This document shows, in pieces, positions 36,414-44,453 of a stretch of DNA of 64,000 nt. The notes under the pieces were generated by a model. It did no database searches and was not told the DNA's origin. It saw only the letters and a program-made list of their open reading frames with translations. The position numbers were made by a program, and so were the translations under genes. This DNA is from JAJFUI01 sp039698035 (GTDB lineage Bacteria; Planctomycetota; Planctomycetia; Pirellulales; Thermoguttaceae), in the NCBI GenBank assembly GCA_039698035.1, contig JBDKSW010000014.1, positions 186,001 through 250,000 of the forward strand. Direction: 5' to 3'. Numbering within the stretch: the first letter of the stretch is position 1; every line of letters starts with the position of its first letter.

Positions 36414-36959
36414 ATGATTTCGAGCGGCGACTTGGTCCGTTATCAAACCGAAGCGAAAAAGGTATTCGATCGGGCGCACATCGTCATCACGCCCGAGGAG
36501 GCCAAGAAGATTGAAATCGCCGACTTTGGCCTGGGCCAGTTCGAGCAAACGGGGCTCGTCGTGCTCGTGTATGTCAACACCGAGCGTTGCTGCGCCAAGG
36601 AGCTCGTATTGCTGCCGAAGCAAACTTGCCCCGAACACCGCCACCCGACGAAGGGCTCGGTGCTGGGCAAGGAAGAGACGTTCCGCTGTCGCTGGGGCAA
36701 GGTCTACCTCTATGTTTCTGGAGAGTCGACCAAGAATCCGCACTGCAACCCGCCGGCCGGCCGCGAAAAGACTTACACGGTCTGGCACGAAGTCGTGCTG
36801 AACCCGGGCGAACAGTACACGCTGAAGCCCGACACGCTGCACTGGTTCCAGGGCGGCCCCGAGGGCGCGGTGGTCTCGGAGTTCTCGACCCACAGCACGG
36901 ACGAGGCCGACGTTTTCACCGACGAAGAAATCCAGCGCATCACCAAGATTGCGAAGTAG
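36414..36959 (+). CDS. D-lyxose/D-mannose-type ketol-isomerase (cupin fold)
   Basis: Members of this family interconvert D-lyxose with D-xylulose and D-mannose with D-fructose, using a divalent metal bound in a cupin barrel. The 181-residue protein shows the metal-site segment CPEHRHPT...GKEETFRC (His, His and Glu ligands) around residues 77-95, followed by YTLKPDTLHWFQGGPEGAVVSEFST with a late His ligand and the usual family C-terminus. AGGAGAG upstream supports the ATG at 36414. The genes that follow encode an MFS sugar transporter and mannosidases, so mannose or a related aldose is the likely physiological substrate; that last step is inference. Confidence 0.85.
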   Translation: MISSGDLVRYQTEAKKVFDRAHIVITPEEAKKIEIADFGLGQFEQTGLVVLVYVNTERCCAKELVLLPKQTCPEHRHPTKGSVLGKEETFRCRWGKVYLYVSGESTKNPHCNPPAGREKTYTVWHEVVLNPGEQYTLKPDTLHWFQGGPEGAVVSEFSTHSTDEADVFTDEEIQRITKIAK

Positions 36960-37120
36960 CGTTCGTTGATCGTCGACGGCGGCCCGATGCGTTTCGTGAA
37001 ACACACGGTGCGCATCGAGTCGCTCGAACGATCAGAATTGGCGACTGACCACCGGCGGCCCTACGGCTGCCGTCCGACACCTGGCAGAAACACTTTTCAA
37101 AACACAGCAGGGAGATCGTT

Positions 37121-38314
37121 ATGAACCGTCGTGCCATGCCGATCCTGGCGGCGTTCCTTTGCATGGGCTTTGTCGATGGCGTAGGCGCCTTCGTCGGCTT
37201 GGCGCAGAAGCACTTTCACCTGAGTACCTTTGCCGCGACGTTTATTCCCTTCGTCGGCCTCATTGCATTCGGCTTCCTCTCCGTGCCAGTCGGGCTTCTG
37301 CAAGATCGCACGAGCAAAAAGTCGATTCTTTTCATCGGCTTGGTTCTGGCGCTCATCGGTACGGCAATCTCGTGGTCCGGATTGAACAGTTACGGATTGT
37401 TCCTTACGACGATTCTCCTGATGGGCATCGGCACGGCTGTGCTTCAGGTGGCCGGCAACCCGATCATGCGCGACGTCTCCGATCCCAAGTTTTATTCCCG
37501 CAACCTGAGCATCGGGCAATGCGTCAAGGCGGTCGGCTCGATTTCTGGCTCGCTGATCCCAGCCGCACTGGCTTGGCTGTCCCTCAAGAGCGATTGGCAG
37601 ACCCTCTTCCCGATCTATACCGTCGCGCTGGCCGTCACGGTGCTCTGGGTCGGCCTGACGAAAATCGAGGAACATCGTGACGCCGGAGGCCAACGGGCAA
37701 GCCTCGTGTCATGCCTCGCCTTGCTGGGCAATCCCTACGTTCTGACGATGGTGGCCGCGATTTTTCTGTACGTTGGCGCCGAGGTGTGCGTCAGCTCGAA
37801 AGTGCCGCTATACCTGAACAAGCGGTTCGATTTGGACCTGACCAAGTGGGGCACGCTCGGCAACTCATTCTTCTTCATTTGGATTCTGACCGGGCGGTTC
37901 CTTGGTTCCGTCATCCTCAATTGGCTGGCGGCGGCCAAGTTCCTGCTCCTGACGGTGTTGGTGACGATTGTCGGCCTCGTGGGACTCCTGCTGACGGGCA
38001 GCCTGCCGGTCGGCGTCTTCTGCATTCTGCTGGTCGGGATTGGTTGTGCCAACATTTTCCCGCTGGTTTTCTCCATCGCCGTCAATCACATGCCGCAACG
38101 CACCAACGAGATTTCGGGCCTCATGGTCACAGCGATCATCGGCGGCGCAATTCTGCCGCCTGTGATGGGATTCGTAGACGACATGGCGAAGAACGCGAAC
38201 TTGGCCAACGCCGCCAGCCTTGGCTTTGTCGTGCCGCTCGCCTGCGTCTTGTACTTGTTGGTTGCCGCGGCAGTCGCTCTGAAGACCTCCAAGGAACCCA
38301 CAGCGGACGCCTGA
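37121..38314 (+). CDS. MFS sugar transporter (FHS/FucP-like)
   Basis: A 397-residue major-facilitator permease with twelve predicted helices. The N-terminal FLCMGFVDGVGAFVGLAQKHF and PVGLLQDRTSKKSILFIG segments and the mid-protein YVGAEVCVSSKVPLYLNKRF resemble the fucose/glucose-galactose:H+ symporter (FHS) group. Helix 10-11 reads IGCANIFPLVFSIAVNHMPQ, also typical of that group. GGGAG precedes the ATG at 37121. It is placed between a sugar isomerase and a GH92 mannosidase, which suggests uptake of mannose or another hexose released outside the cytoplasm. The specificity itself is not visible. Confidence 0.87.
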   Translation: MNRRAMPILAAFLCMGFVDGVGAFVGLAQKHFHLSTFAATFIPFVGLIAFGFLSVPVGLLQDRTSKKSILFIGLVLALIGTAISWSGLNSYGLFLTTILLMGIGTAVLQVAGNPIMRDVSDPKFYSRNLSIGQCVKAVGSISGSLIPAALAWLSLKSDWQTLFPIYTVALAVTVLWVGLTKIEEHRDAGGQRASLVSCLALLGNPYVLTMVAAIFLYVGAEVCVSSKVPLYLNKRFDLDLTKWGTLGNSFFFIWILTGRFLGSVILNWLAAAKFLLLTVLVTIVGLVGLLLTGSLPVGVFCILLVGIGCANIFPLVFSIAVNHMPQRTNEISGLMVTAIIGGAILPPVMGFVDDMAKNANLANAASLGFVVPLACVLYLLVAAAVALKTSKEPTADA

Positions 38315-38354
38315 TCCCCAGAAGAACCTCTAACATCCCGATCCGATTTGAACC

Positions 38355-40751
38355 ATGAATTTTGATGTCCGCAGGTTCGTGTCTCGTTGCGTCAAGTCGC
38401 TCACGTCGTCATGCGGTCGCCCCCTCTCCCGCCAGCGGGCGAGGGGCGCGACGGTCGGACTGGCCTTGGCCTGTTGGTTGGTCGGTTCAACGGCCTGCCT
38501 CGCCCAGGTGTTCATCGGCGGGCAACCGCAGACGACCGTTCGGCCGGCCCCGAAGCCGATCGACTGCGTCAATCCGATGGTCGGCACGTCGGGCCACGGA
38601 CACACCTACCCTGGCGCGGCCGCGCCGTTTGGCATGGTGCAACTGAGCCCCGATACACGGCTCGACACGTGGGACGGTTGCAGCGGATACCACTACTCAG
38701 ACAAGTGGATTCTTGGTTTCAGCCATACGCACATCACGGGCACCGGCTGTCCCGATCTGGGCGACATCCGGCTCACGCCCTTGAGCGGCGATATGTATCG
38801 ACCGCAACACTGGGACGGATATCACCTGCCGTTCTCTCATGCCAACGAAACGGCGAAGGTGGGCTACTACACCGTGACGCTGACAAAGCCCAAGATCACG
38901 GTGGAGCTGACGGCGACCGAGCACGCCGGAATGCACCGCTACACCTTCCCGGCCGACAAGCCGGCCCACTTGGTGCTCGATCTGATCCGAAGCATCGGCG
39001 CCCCGAACCCCAACTGGACGCCCATCGAAAGCCGCCTGGTCGCCGAGAGCAAAACGACCTTTAGCGGGTTCCGGCACAGCAAGGGTTGGGCGCCGGATAA
39101 GACGTTCTATTTCGTCATCGAACTGTCCCAGCCATGTGATGGCTGGACGATCGAGACCGACGGCAAGCAGGCCGCCGATGCCTCGGAAGGGCGCGGCAAG
39201 CTGCTTCAGGCCCATTTCGACTTCAAACGGCTCGAAAAGCCGCTCATGGTTCGCGTGGGCATTTCCGGCGTTAGCGTCGAAGCGGCCCGGAAAAACTTGC
39301 AGGCCGAGATTCCCGCATGGGACTTCGACGCCACGGTCAAAAAGACGCAGGCCCAATGGTCCGAGCTGCTCGGCAAGTTCCAGATCGAAGCCGCCGATCG
39401 GGCCACGCTCGAGACGTTCTATTCGGCCCTGTATCACACGGCCCTGGCGCCCATGATGATGAGCGACGCCGACGGAACCTACCGCGGCATCGACAAGACG
39501 GTCCACGAGAAGCCCGGCTTCACCTACTACAGCACGCTCTCGCTCTGGGACACGTTCCGCGCAGAGCACCCGCTTCTGACGATCTATCAACCGCAGCGGG
39601 TCAACGACTTCGTGAACACGATGCTGGCCCATTATCGCCAGTACGGCAAACATGCGCTGCCGGTTTGGTCGCTGGCCGGTGACGAGACTTGGTGCATGAT
39701 CGGCAACCACGCAATTCCCGTCATCGTGGAAGCCTATGCGAAGGGCTTTCGCGGATTCGACGCCGAAGCGGCTTACGCGGCCATGCGCGACACGGTCATG
39801 CAAGACCGCGATTTCCTGAAAGACTATCGCAAGCACGGGTACATTCCCACGGCCAAGAATAAGGGCGAAGCGAGGCAATCCGTTTCCAGAACGCTCGAAT
39901 ATGCCTATGACGACTCGTGCGTCGCTCGGATGGCCGCCATGCTTGGCAAGACGGATGACGCGGCCCTCTTCGCAAAGCGCGCGGAAAATTGGCGCAACGT
40001 TTTCGACCGGTCCGTCGGCTTTGCACGTGGAAAGTCGGCCGACGGCCGCTGGCGCGACCCGTTCGACCCGCGCGAGTTGGTTTGGGCCGACTATACCGAG
40101 GCGAACGGTTGGCAATACACTTGGTTCGTGCCGCAAAACGTGCCCGGCCTCATCGAGGCGATGGGCGGTGATGAAAAGTATCTGGCGAAGCTCGACAGCC
40201 TGTTCTCGGCCGACTCCAAAGTGCTGACGGCTTCGCCCGACATCACGGGTCTGATCGGCCAATACGCCCACGGCAACGAACCGTGCCACCACGTCGCTTA
40301 CCTTTACAACTACGCTGGCATGCCGTCGAAGACGCAAAGCCGCGTGCGAGAAGTCGCCCGCAAGTTCTATGACAACACGGTCGAAGGCTGCTGCGGCAAC
40401 GATGACTGCGGCCAAATGTCGGCCTGGTACGTCTTCTCGGCGATGGGCTTCTACCCGGTCGATCCGGCCTCCGGCATCTATGTCTTGGGCAGCCCGACCG
40501 TCGCCAAGGCCACGATCAACCTGGATCCGAAATACCACAAGGGGAAGACGTTCACGGTGATTGCGGAGAACAATTCGCCGCAGAACGTCTACATTCAGTC
40601 GGCGACGCTGAACGGCCAGCCGCTCACGCGCAGCTGGCTGACGCACGCCGAGCTGACGGCCGGCGGCACCTTGGTCCTCAAAATGGGTTCGGAACCGAAC
40701 CTGACCTGGGCCAGCCGCCGTGAAGACCGCCCACCGGTCGCCGCCAAGTAA
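38355..40751 (+). CDS. GH92 family alpha-mannosidase, secreted
   Basis: GH92 enzymes are calcium-dependent exo-alpha-mannosidases (mostly alpha-1,2 and alpha-1,3) acting on N-glycans and mannans. After a signal peptide (core TVGLALACWLVGSTACLAQ) the protein shows the family N-terminus VNPMVGTSGHGHTYPGAAAP, then FSHTHITGTGCPDLGDI, SLWDTFRAEHPLL, GNEPCHHVAYLYNYAG and the catalytic-region segment GCCGNDDCGQMSAWYVFSAM. The protein ends in a beta-sandwich. At 798 residues it is full length. The positively charged start of the signal peptide is encoded by a REP-like palindrome (38416-38452), so the natural start may have been altered there. It starts 40 bp after the transporter gene. Confidence 0.94.
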   Translation: MNFDVRRFVSRCVKSLTSSCGRPLSRQRARGATVGLALACWLVGSTACLAQVFIGGQPQTTVRPAPKPIDCVNPMVGTSGHGHTYPGAAAPFGMVQLSPDTRLDTWDGCSGYHYSDKWILGFSHTHITGTGCPDLGDIRLTPLSGDMYRPQHWDGYHLPFSHANETAKVGYYTVTLTKPKITVELTATEHAGMHRYTFPADKPAHLVLDLIRSIGAPNPNWTPIESRLVAESKTTFSGFRHSKGWAPDKTFYFVIELSQPCDGWTIETDGKQAADASEGRGKLLQAHFDFKRLEKPLMVRVGISGVSVEAARKNLQAEIPAWDFDATVKKTQAQWSELLGKFQIEAADRATLETFYSALYHTALAPMMMSDADGTYRGIDKTVHEKPGFTYYSTLSLWDTFRAEHPLLTIYQPQRVNDFVNTMLAHYRQYGKHALPVWSLAGDETWCMIGNHAIPVIVEAYAKGFRGFDAEAAYAAMRDTVMQDRDFLKDYRKHGYIPTAKNKGEARQSVSRTLEYAYDDSCVARMAAMLGKTDDAALFAKRAENWRNVFDRSVGFARGKSADGRWRDPFDPRELVWADYTEANGWQYTWFVPQNVPGLIEAMGGDEKYLAKLDSLFSADSKVLTASPDITGLIGQYAHGNEPCHHVAYLYNYAGMPSKTQSRVREVARKFYDNTVEGCCGNDDCGQMSAWYVFSAMGFYPVDPASGIYVLGSPTVAKATINLDPKYHKGKTFTVIAENNSPQNVYIQSATLNGQPLTRSWLTHAELTAGGTLVLKMGSEPNLTWASRREDRPPVAAK
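38416..38452. repeat. REP-like palindrome inside the GH92 signal-peptide coding region
   Basis: Imperfect palindrome with GTCGC (38416-38420) pairing GCGAC (38448-38452) and CCCCTCTCCCGC-type arms around a CCAG loop. It is of the same type as the element at 7298-7342, but lies inside a coding sequence. Confidence 0.6.
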
Positions 40752-40901
40752 GGGGGCAGCGTCCGCCGCGCCATCCTCGAAAGTTTTACGCGAAAACGCT
40801 TGGGTGAACTCCCTCGCACCTTGGCGTTCGTTGCGCTGGTTGTTTGCCTCTCGCCTCGAGCGCGCCGTCGCGCATCATCACCCCCGTAGGAATTGCCCGC
40901 C

Positions 40902-43046
40902 ATGGTTGCTGATCAATTGCAGCGCTCGTCCTTTCCAGTTGCGTTTTTTGCCATGATCGCCATCGGGACGACCGCGCGAGCGGCCGACTTGCCCTATTCG
41001 CCCCTGCTGGAGCCGAACGCCCAGGTGATTTCGGTCCTCGAAGGGCCGGCGCCGGCCGTTCAAGGAAGTGGCGCCACCAAGCAGTCGTTGGACCTCTCGT
41101 CGCTGAAATGGACGGTGGCCGGCTTCGTGCCGAACCTCTGGCAGCTCACATGGCGGAATGAGGGCGCGTGGAAGCTGTCGGAAGCCGACGTGCCGCCCGT
41201 GCCCATGCAAGTGCCCGGCTCGGTGCAAGCTGCGCTGCTTGCCGCCAAGGTCATTCCCGATTGGAACCTGCCGCTTCAGTCGCGCGAGTCCGAGTGGGTC
41301 GAAAATCGCCACTGGATTTGCCATGCCGAGATCCCCGACGCTTGGATTAAACCGAAGGCCGAGTTCCGACTGGAGTGTCTCGGCCTGGATTACGCCGGCT
41401 GGATCATCGTCAACAACAAGGAGATCGGTCGCTTTCGCGGCACACACCTTCCCTACGGCCTCGACCTGACGAAGGTCCTGAAGCCGAAGGGGAACACCAT
41501 CGATATCGTGTTCGATTTGTCGCCTCGGTGGCTTGGGCAGTTCGGACTGACTTCGAAGATGACCGAGTGGAAGGCCCGCTACAACTACACGTGGGATTGG
41601 GTGCCACGACTCGTCCAGATCGGCATCTGGGACGATATCCGCTTGGTGGCAACCACCGGGCCGCACATCGAGGCCCTTCAGTGCGCCACAGACGCCGACC
41701 CCAAGTCGAGCAAGGGCTGGCTGGAAACGACAATCGCCATCGGCGGCAGTCGCGAGGGAAGCGTACGGCTGACCCTGGAGAAGGATGGCCAGGTCGTGCG
41801 GACCGCCGACATCCCCGCCGAAAGACTGGGCCAAAAAATCGTCTGGGAAGACCTGCCGATCGAACTGTGGTGGCCAAATCTCGAAGGCGCCCAGCCGCTG
41901 TACACAGTAAGCTGCCGCTTGCTGAATGCGCAAGGCCATGAGGTGGACGCAGCCCAGCGCCGCGTCGGTTTCAAGCACGTCGCATGGCAGAAGTGCGAGG
42001 GCGCTCCGAAGGCCGACCCGTGGATTTGCGTCGTCAACGGGCGTCCGACGTTTCTGCAAGGCGTCAATTTCACACCGATTCGAGCGATGTTTGCCGATGT
42101 CCCCCGTGCCGAATACGAGAAGCGGCTCAAAGCCTATCGCGATCTCGGTTGCAACATCTTGCGGGTCAACGGTTGCGGCTTCCTCGAAAAAGAGTGCTTC
42201 TACGATTTGTGCGACGAGCTGGGCTTGATGGTCTGGCAGGACTTCCCGCTGTCCTCTTCCGGCGTGGACAACTGGGCCCCCGAGGACGAGGCAAGCATCA
42301 AGGAGCTTTCCGTGATTGCCAAATCGTATATCCAGCGACGACGTCACCATGCCAGCCTGATGATCTGGTGCGGCGGAAACGAGTTGCAGGGCGATCTGAA
42401 CGGCCGGAAATGCGATTCGGGCAAGCCGTGCGGTCTGGACCACCCGCTGTTGGCCCAGTTCGGCAAGATCACCAAGGAACTCGACCCACAGCGGCACTAT
42501 CTCGTGACCACACCGTCGGGACCGCGCTCGTGGTGGACGCCCGACGACCACGGCAAGGGCGTCTGCTGGGACGTCCACGGCCCCTACAACCGGGAGGCGG
42601 ACAAGTATTGGAAGCTGGACGACGCTTTGTTCCGCACCGAGGTTGGTTGCCCTGGCGCAGCGCCGATCGAGCAGATCGAAAAGTACGCCGGCAAGTTCAA
42701 GCCACTGCCGGCCACCGTCGAGAATCCCTACTGGAATCATCCGACGTGCTGGTGGGTGGATTGGCAGCTTTTGGTGAACGAGCACGGCCGCGCGCCCAAG
42801 GACCTTGCCGAGTATGTCGCGTGGAGTCAGCGGCGGCAGGCCGAGGCGCTCTGCCAGGGCGTCAAGGCGTGCAAGGACCGCTTCCCACGTTGCGGCGGCG
42901 TGCTGCTGTGGTGCGGCCACGACACGTTCCCGATCCCGATCAACACCTCGATCCTCGATTACGAAGGCAAGCCGAAGCCGGCCGCAACGGCCCTGTCGCG
43001 CATTTGGCGCGAGCCGCCACCGCACGCGAAGGATGCAGCCAAGTAG
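40902..43046 (+). CDS. GH2 family beta-mannosidase-like enzyme, secreted (first copy)
   Basis: A 714-residue exported glycoside hydrolase of family 2. The signal peptide (FPVAFFAMIAIGTTARA) is followed by a jelly-roll sugar-binding domain with WICHAEIPDAWIKPKAEFRL and CLGLDYAGWIIVNNKEIG, an immunoglobulin-like domain (IELWWPNLEGAQPLYTV), and the TIM barrel with FLQGVNFTPIRAMFADV, MIWCGGNELQGD (acid/base Glu near residue 493) and FRTEVGCPG (likely nucleophile Glu near 579). The WWP and WCGGNE pattern is that of beta-mannosidases rather than beta-galactosidases. ATG 40902 is preferred over TTG 40893, with TAGGAA upstream. It follows GH92 by 150 bp. Confidence 0.88.
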   Translation: MVADQLQRSSFPVAFFAMIAIGTTARAADLPYSPLLEPNAQVISVLEGPAPAVQGSGATKQSLDLSSLKWTVAGFVPNLWQLTWRNEGAWKLSEADVPPVPMQVPGSVQAALLAAKVIPDWNLPLQSRESEWVENRHWICHAEIPDAWIKPKAEFRLECLGLDYAGWIIVNNKEIGRFRGTHLPYGLDLTKVLKPKGNTIDIVFDLSPRWLGQFGLTSKMTEWKARYNYTWDWVPRLVQIGIWDDIRLVATTGPHIEALQCATDADPKSSKGWLETTIAIGGSREGSVRLTLEKDGQVVRTADIPAERLGQKIVWEDLPIELWWPNLEGAQPLYTVSCRLLNAQGHEVDAAQRRVGFKHVAWQKCEGAPKADPWICVVNGRPTFLQGVNFTPIRAMFADVPRAEYEKRLKAYRDLGCNILRVNGCGFLEKECFYDLCDELGLMVWQDFPLSSSGVDNWAPEDEASIKELSVIAKSYIQRRRHHASLMIWCGGNELQGDLNGRKCDSGKPCGLDHPLLAQFGKITKELDPQRHYLVTTPSGPRSWWTPDDHGKGVCWDVHGPYNREADKYWKLDDALFRTEVGCPGAAPIEQIEKYAGKFKPLPATVENPYWNHPTCWWVDWQLLVNEHGRAPKDLAEYVAWSQRRQAEALCQGVKACKDRFPRCGGVLLWCGHDTFPIPINTSILDYEGKPKPAATALSRIWREPPPHAKDAAK

Positions 43047-43085
43047 CCCCGCGTCGGCGAATCGACGCGTCTCGCACCTTCGCCC

Positions 43086-44237
43086 CTAGGCCGGGGAGAC
43101 CGCTAACGCGTCTTCACACGCGACTGGCTCGAACGATCCAAGGCTCTCGGGACACTCGACGGCGTTTCGGAAGGCCTCGAACCTGGTGAGGAACGCATTG
43201 ACGATCGCCGGATCGAAGTGGGAGCCGGACTCGCGGATAATGATGTCGCGGGCGACCTCCGGATCGTAAGGCGACTTATAGACACGACGCGAGGTCAGGG
43301 CGTCGTAAACGTCGGCCAATGCAACGATTCGGGCGGCCAGCGGAATGTCCTGGCCGCTCAGGCCCGCACAGTAGCCGTTGCCGTCGAACTTTTCGTGATG
43401 GTATCGCGCAATCTGGGCCGCCATGTCCATGAACGTGCCTGGACCAACCTGGTCCCTCGCCATTTCGAGAGTCTGGGCCCCGACGATCACGTGCTGCTTC
43501 ATCTTCGAGAACTCGTCGGGCGTCAGCCGTTCCGGCTTCTGGAGGATGCTGTCCGGCACGGCCACTTTTCCAATGTCGTGAAGCGGACTGGAGCGGTACA
43601 GGTCCTGGAGAAACTGCTTGTCGATTTGTTCCGCGTAGAGACCGCCGTTGCCAAGCTCTTCGGCGATCGTCTGGGCGTAATACCGGATCCGGTGCAGATG
43701 TTCGCCGGTCTCCGGATCGCGTGAATCGGCCACTCGGGCCAACGCGAACACGGCCATATCCTGCGTCGCGGTCAATTGGCGCGTGCGCTGAGACACGGTC
43801 TCCTCCAGCTCTCTGGCGCAGATTTCCAACTGATCCCTGGCAATCATGACCTGCCGTTGGGCATCCCAAAGGCGAAACTGCACCCGCACCCTCGACATGA
43901 GGTCGTCGCGTTCAAAGGGCGTGACGAGATAGTCATCGGCGCGGGCTTGGCAGGCTCGGACCCGATCGCCCGTGGCTTCTCGCTCCGAAACGAGTATCAA
44001 CTGCACTGTGTCGCCCGCGGCGCCGCACTTGATCTGCCGGCAAAGGTCGTAGCCATCGACGCCATGCATCATGGCGCTGAGCACCAAGAGTTGCGGCTTG
44101 AACGCGGCCATCTTGGCCCGACACTCGTCCGCGCTGGCGGCGGCCTCCACTTCGTATTCCTTGCCCAGGTGCTGTCGCAGCAGATCGACACTGGCCTGGT
44201 TGTCGTCGACGATGAGTACGCGTCCGCGGTGCGTCAT
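43086..44237 (-). CDS. HD-GYP domain regulator with degenerate receiver domain
   Basis: The C-terminal half (about residues 165-360) is an HD-GYP phosphodiesterase, expected to hydrolyse cyclic di-GMP. It shows HLHRIRYYAQTIAEEL, LHDIGKVAVPD (HD pair), HHEKFDGNGYCAGLSGQDIP (GY present, the usual Pro replaced by Cys) and ALADVYDALTSRRVYK. The N-terminal 125 residues have the receiver fold (RGRVLIVDDNQASVDLL) but the phospho-acceptor Asp is Ser in LLVLSAMMHGVDG and the conserved Lys is Thr in DYLVTPFERDD, so it probably cannot be phosphorylated normally. A coiled-coil linker joins the halves. ATG 44237 has GGGGTAGG upstream. It lies antisense between two GH2 genes. Confidence 0.92.
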   Translation of the reverse strand: MTHRGRVLIVDDNQASVDLLRQHLGKEYEVEAAASADECRAKMAAFKPQLLVLSAMMHGVDGYDLCRQIKCGAAGDTVQLILVSEREATGDRVRACQARADDYLVTPFERDDLMSRVRVQFRLWDAQRQVMIARDQLEICARELEETVSQRTRQLTATQDMAVFALARVADSRDPETGEHLHRIRYYAQTIAEELGNGGLYAEQIDKQFLQDLYRSSPLHDIGKVAVPDSILQKPERLTPDEFSKMKQHVIVGAQTLEMARDQVGPGTFMDMAAQIARYHHEKFDGNGYCAGLSGQDIPLAARIVALADVYDALTSRRVYKSPYDPEVARDIIIRESGSHFDPAIVNAFLTRFEAFRNAVECPESLGSFEPVACEDALAVSPA

Positions 44238-44453
44238 GGCCTACCCCTTGTGGTGCTTGACTTACGACCCTGGACTGTCAACCTCTCAACTAGGATAGAA
44301 CAAGAATGCTGCGATGAGCGTTGCCGCGAGGATGCGGGGCGATGCCGGTTGTATCGAGAATGCCGAGGATGTCGCTGCGGCAACGGTTGACACTCGGCCC
44401 CTTTGCGGCTAGAAAAACGAGGATCAGCCTCACGATATCCTCAGGAGCCAAGC

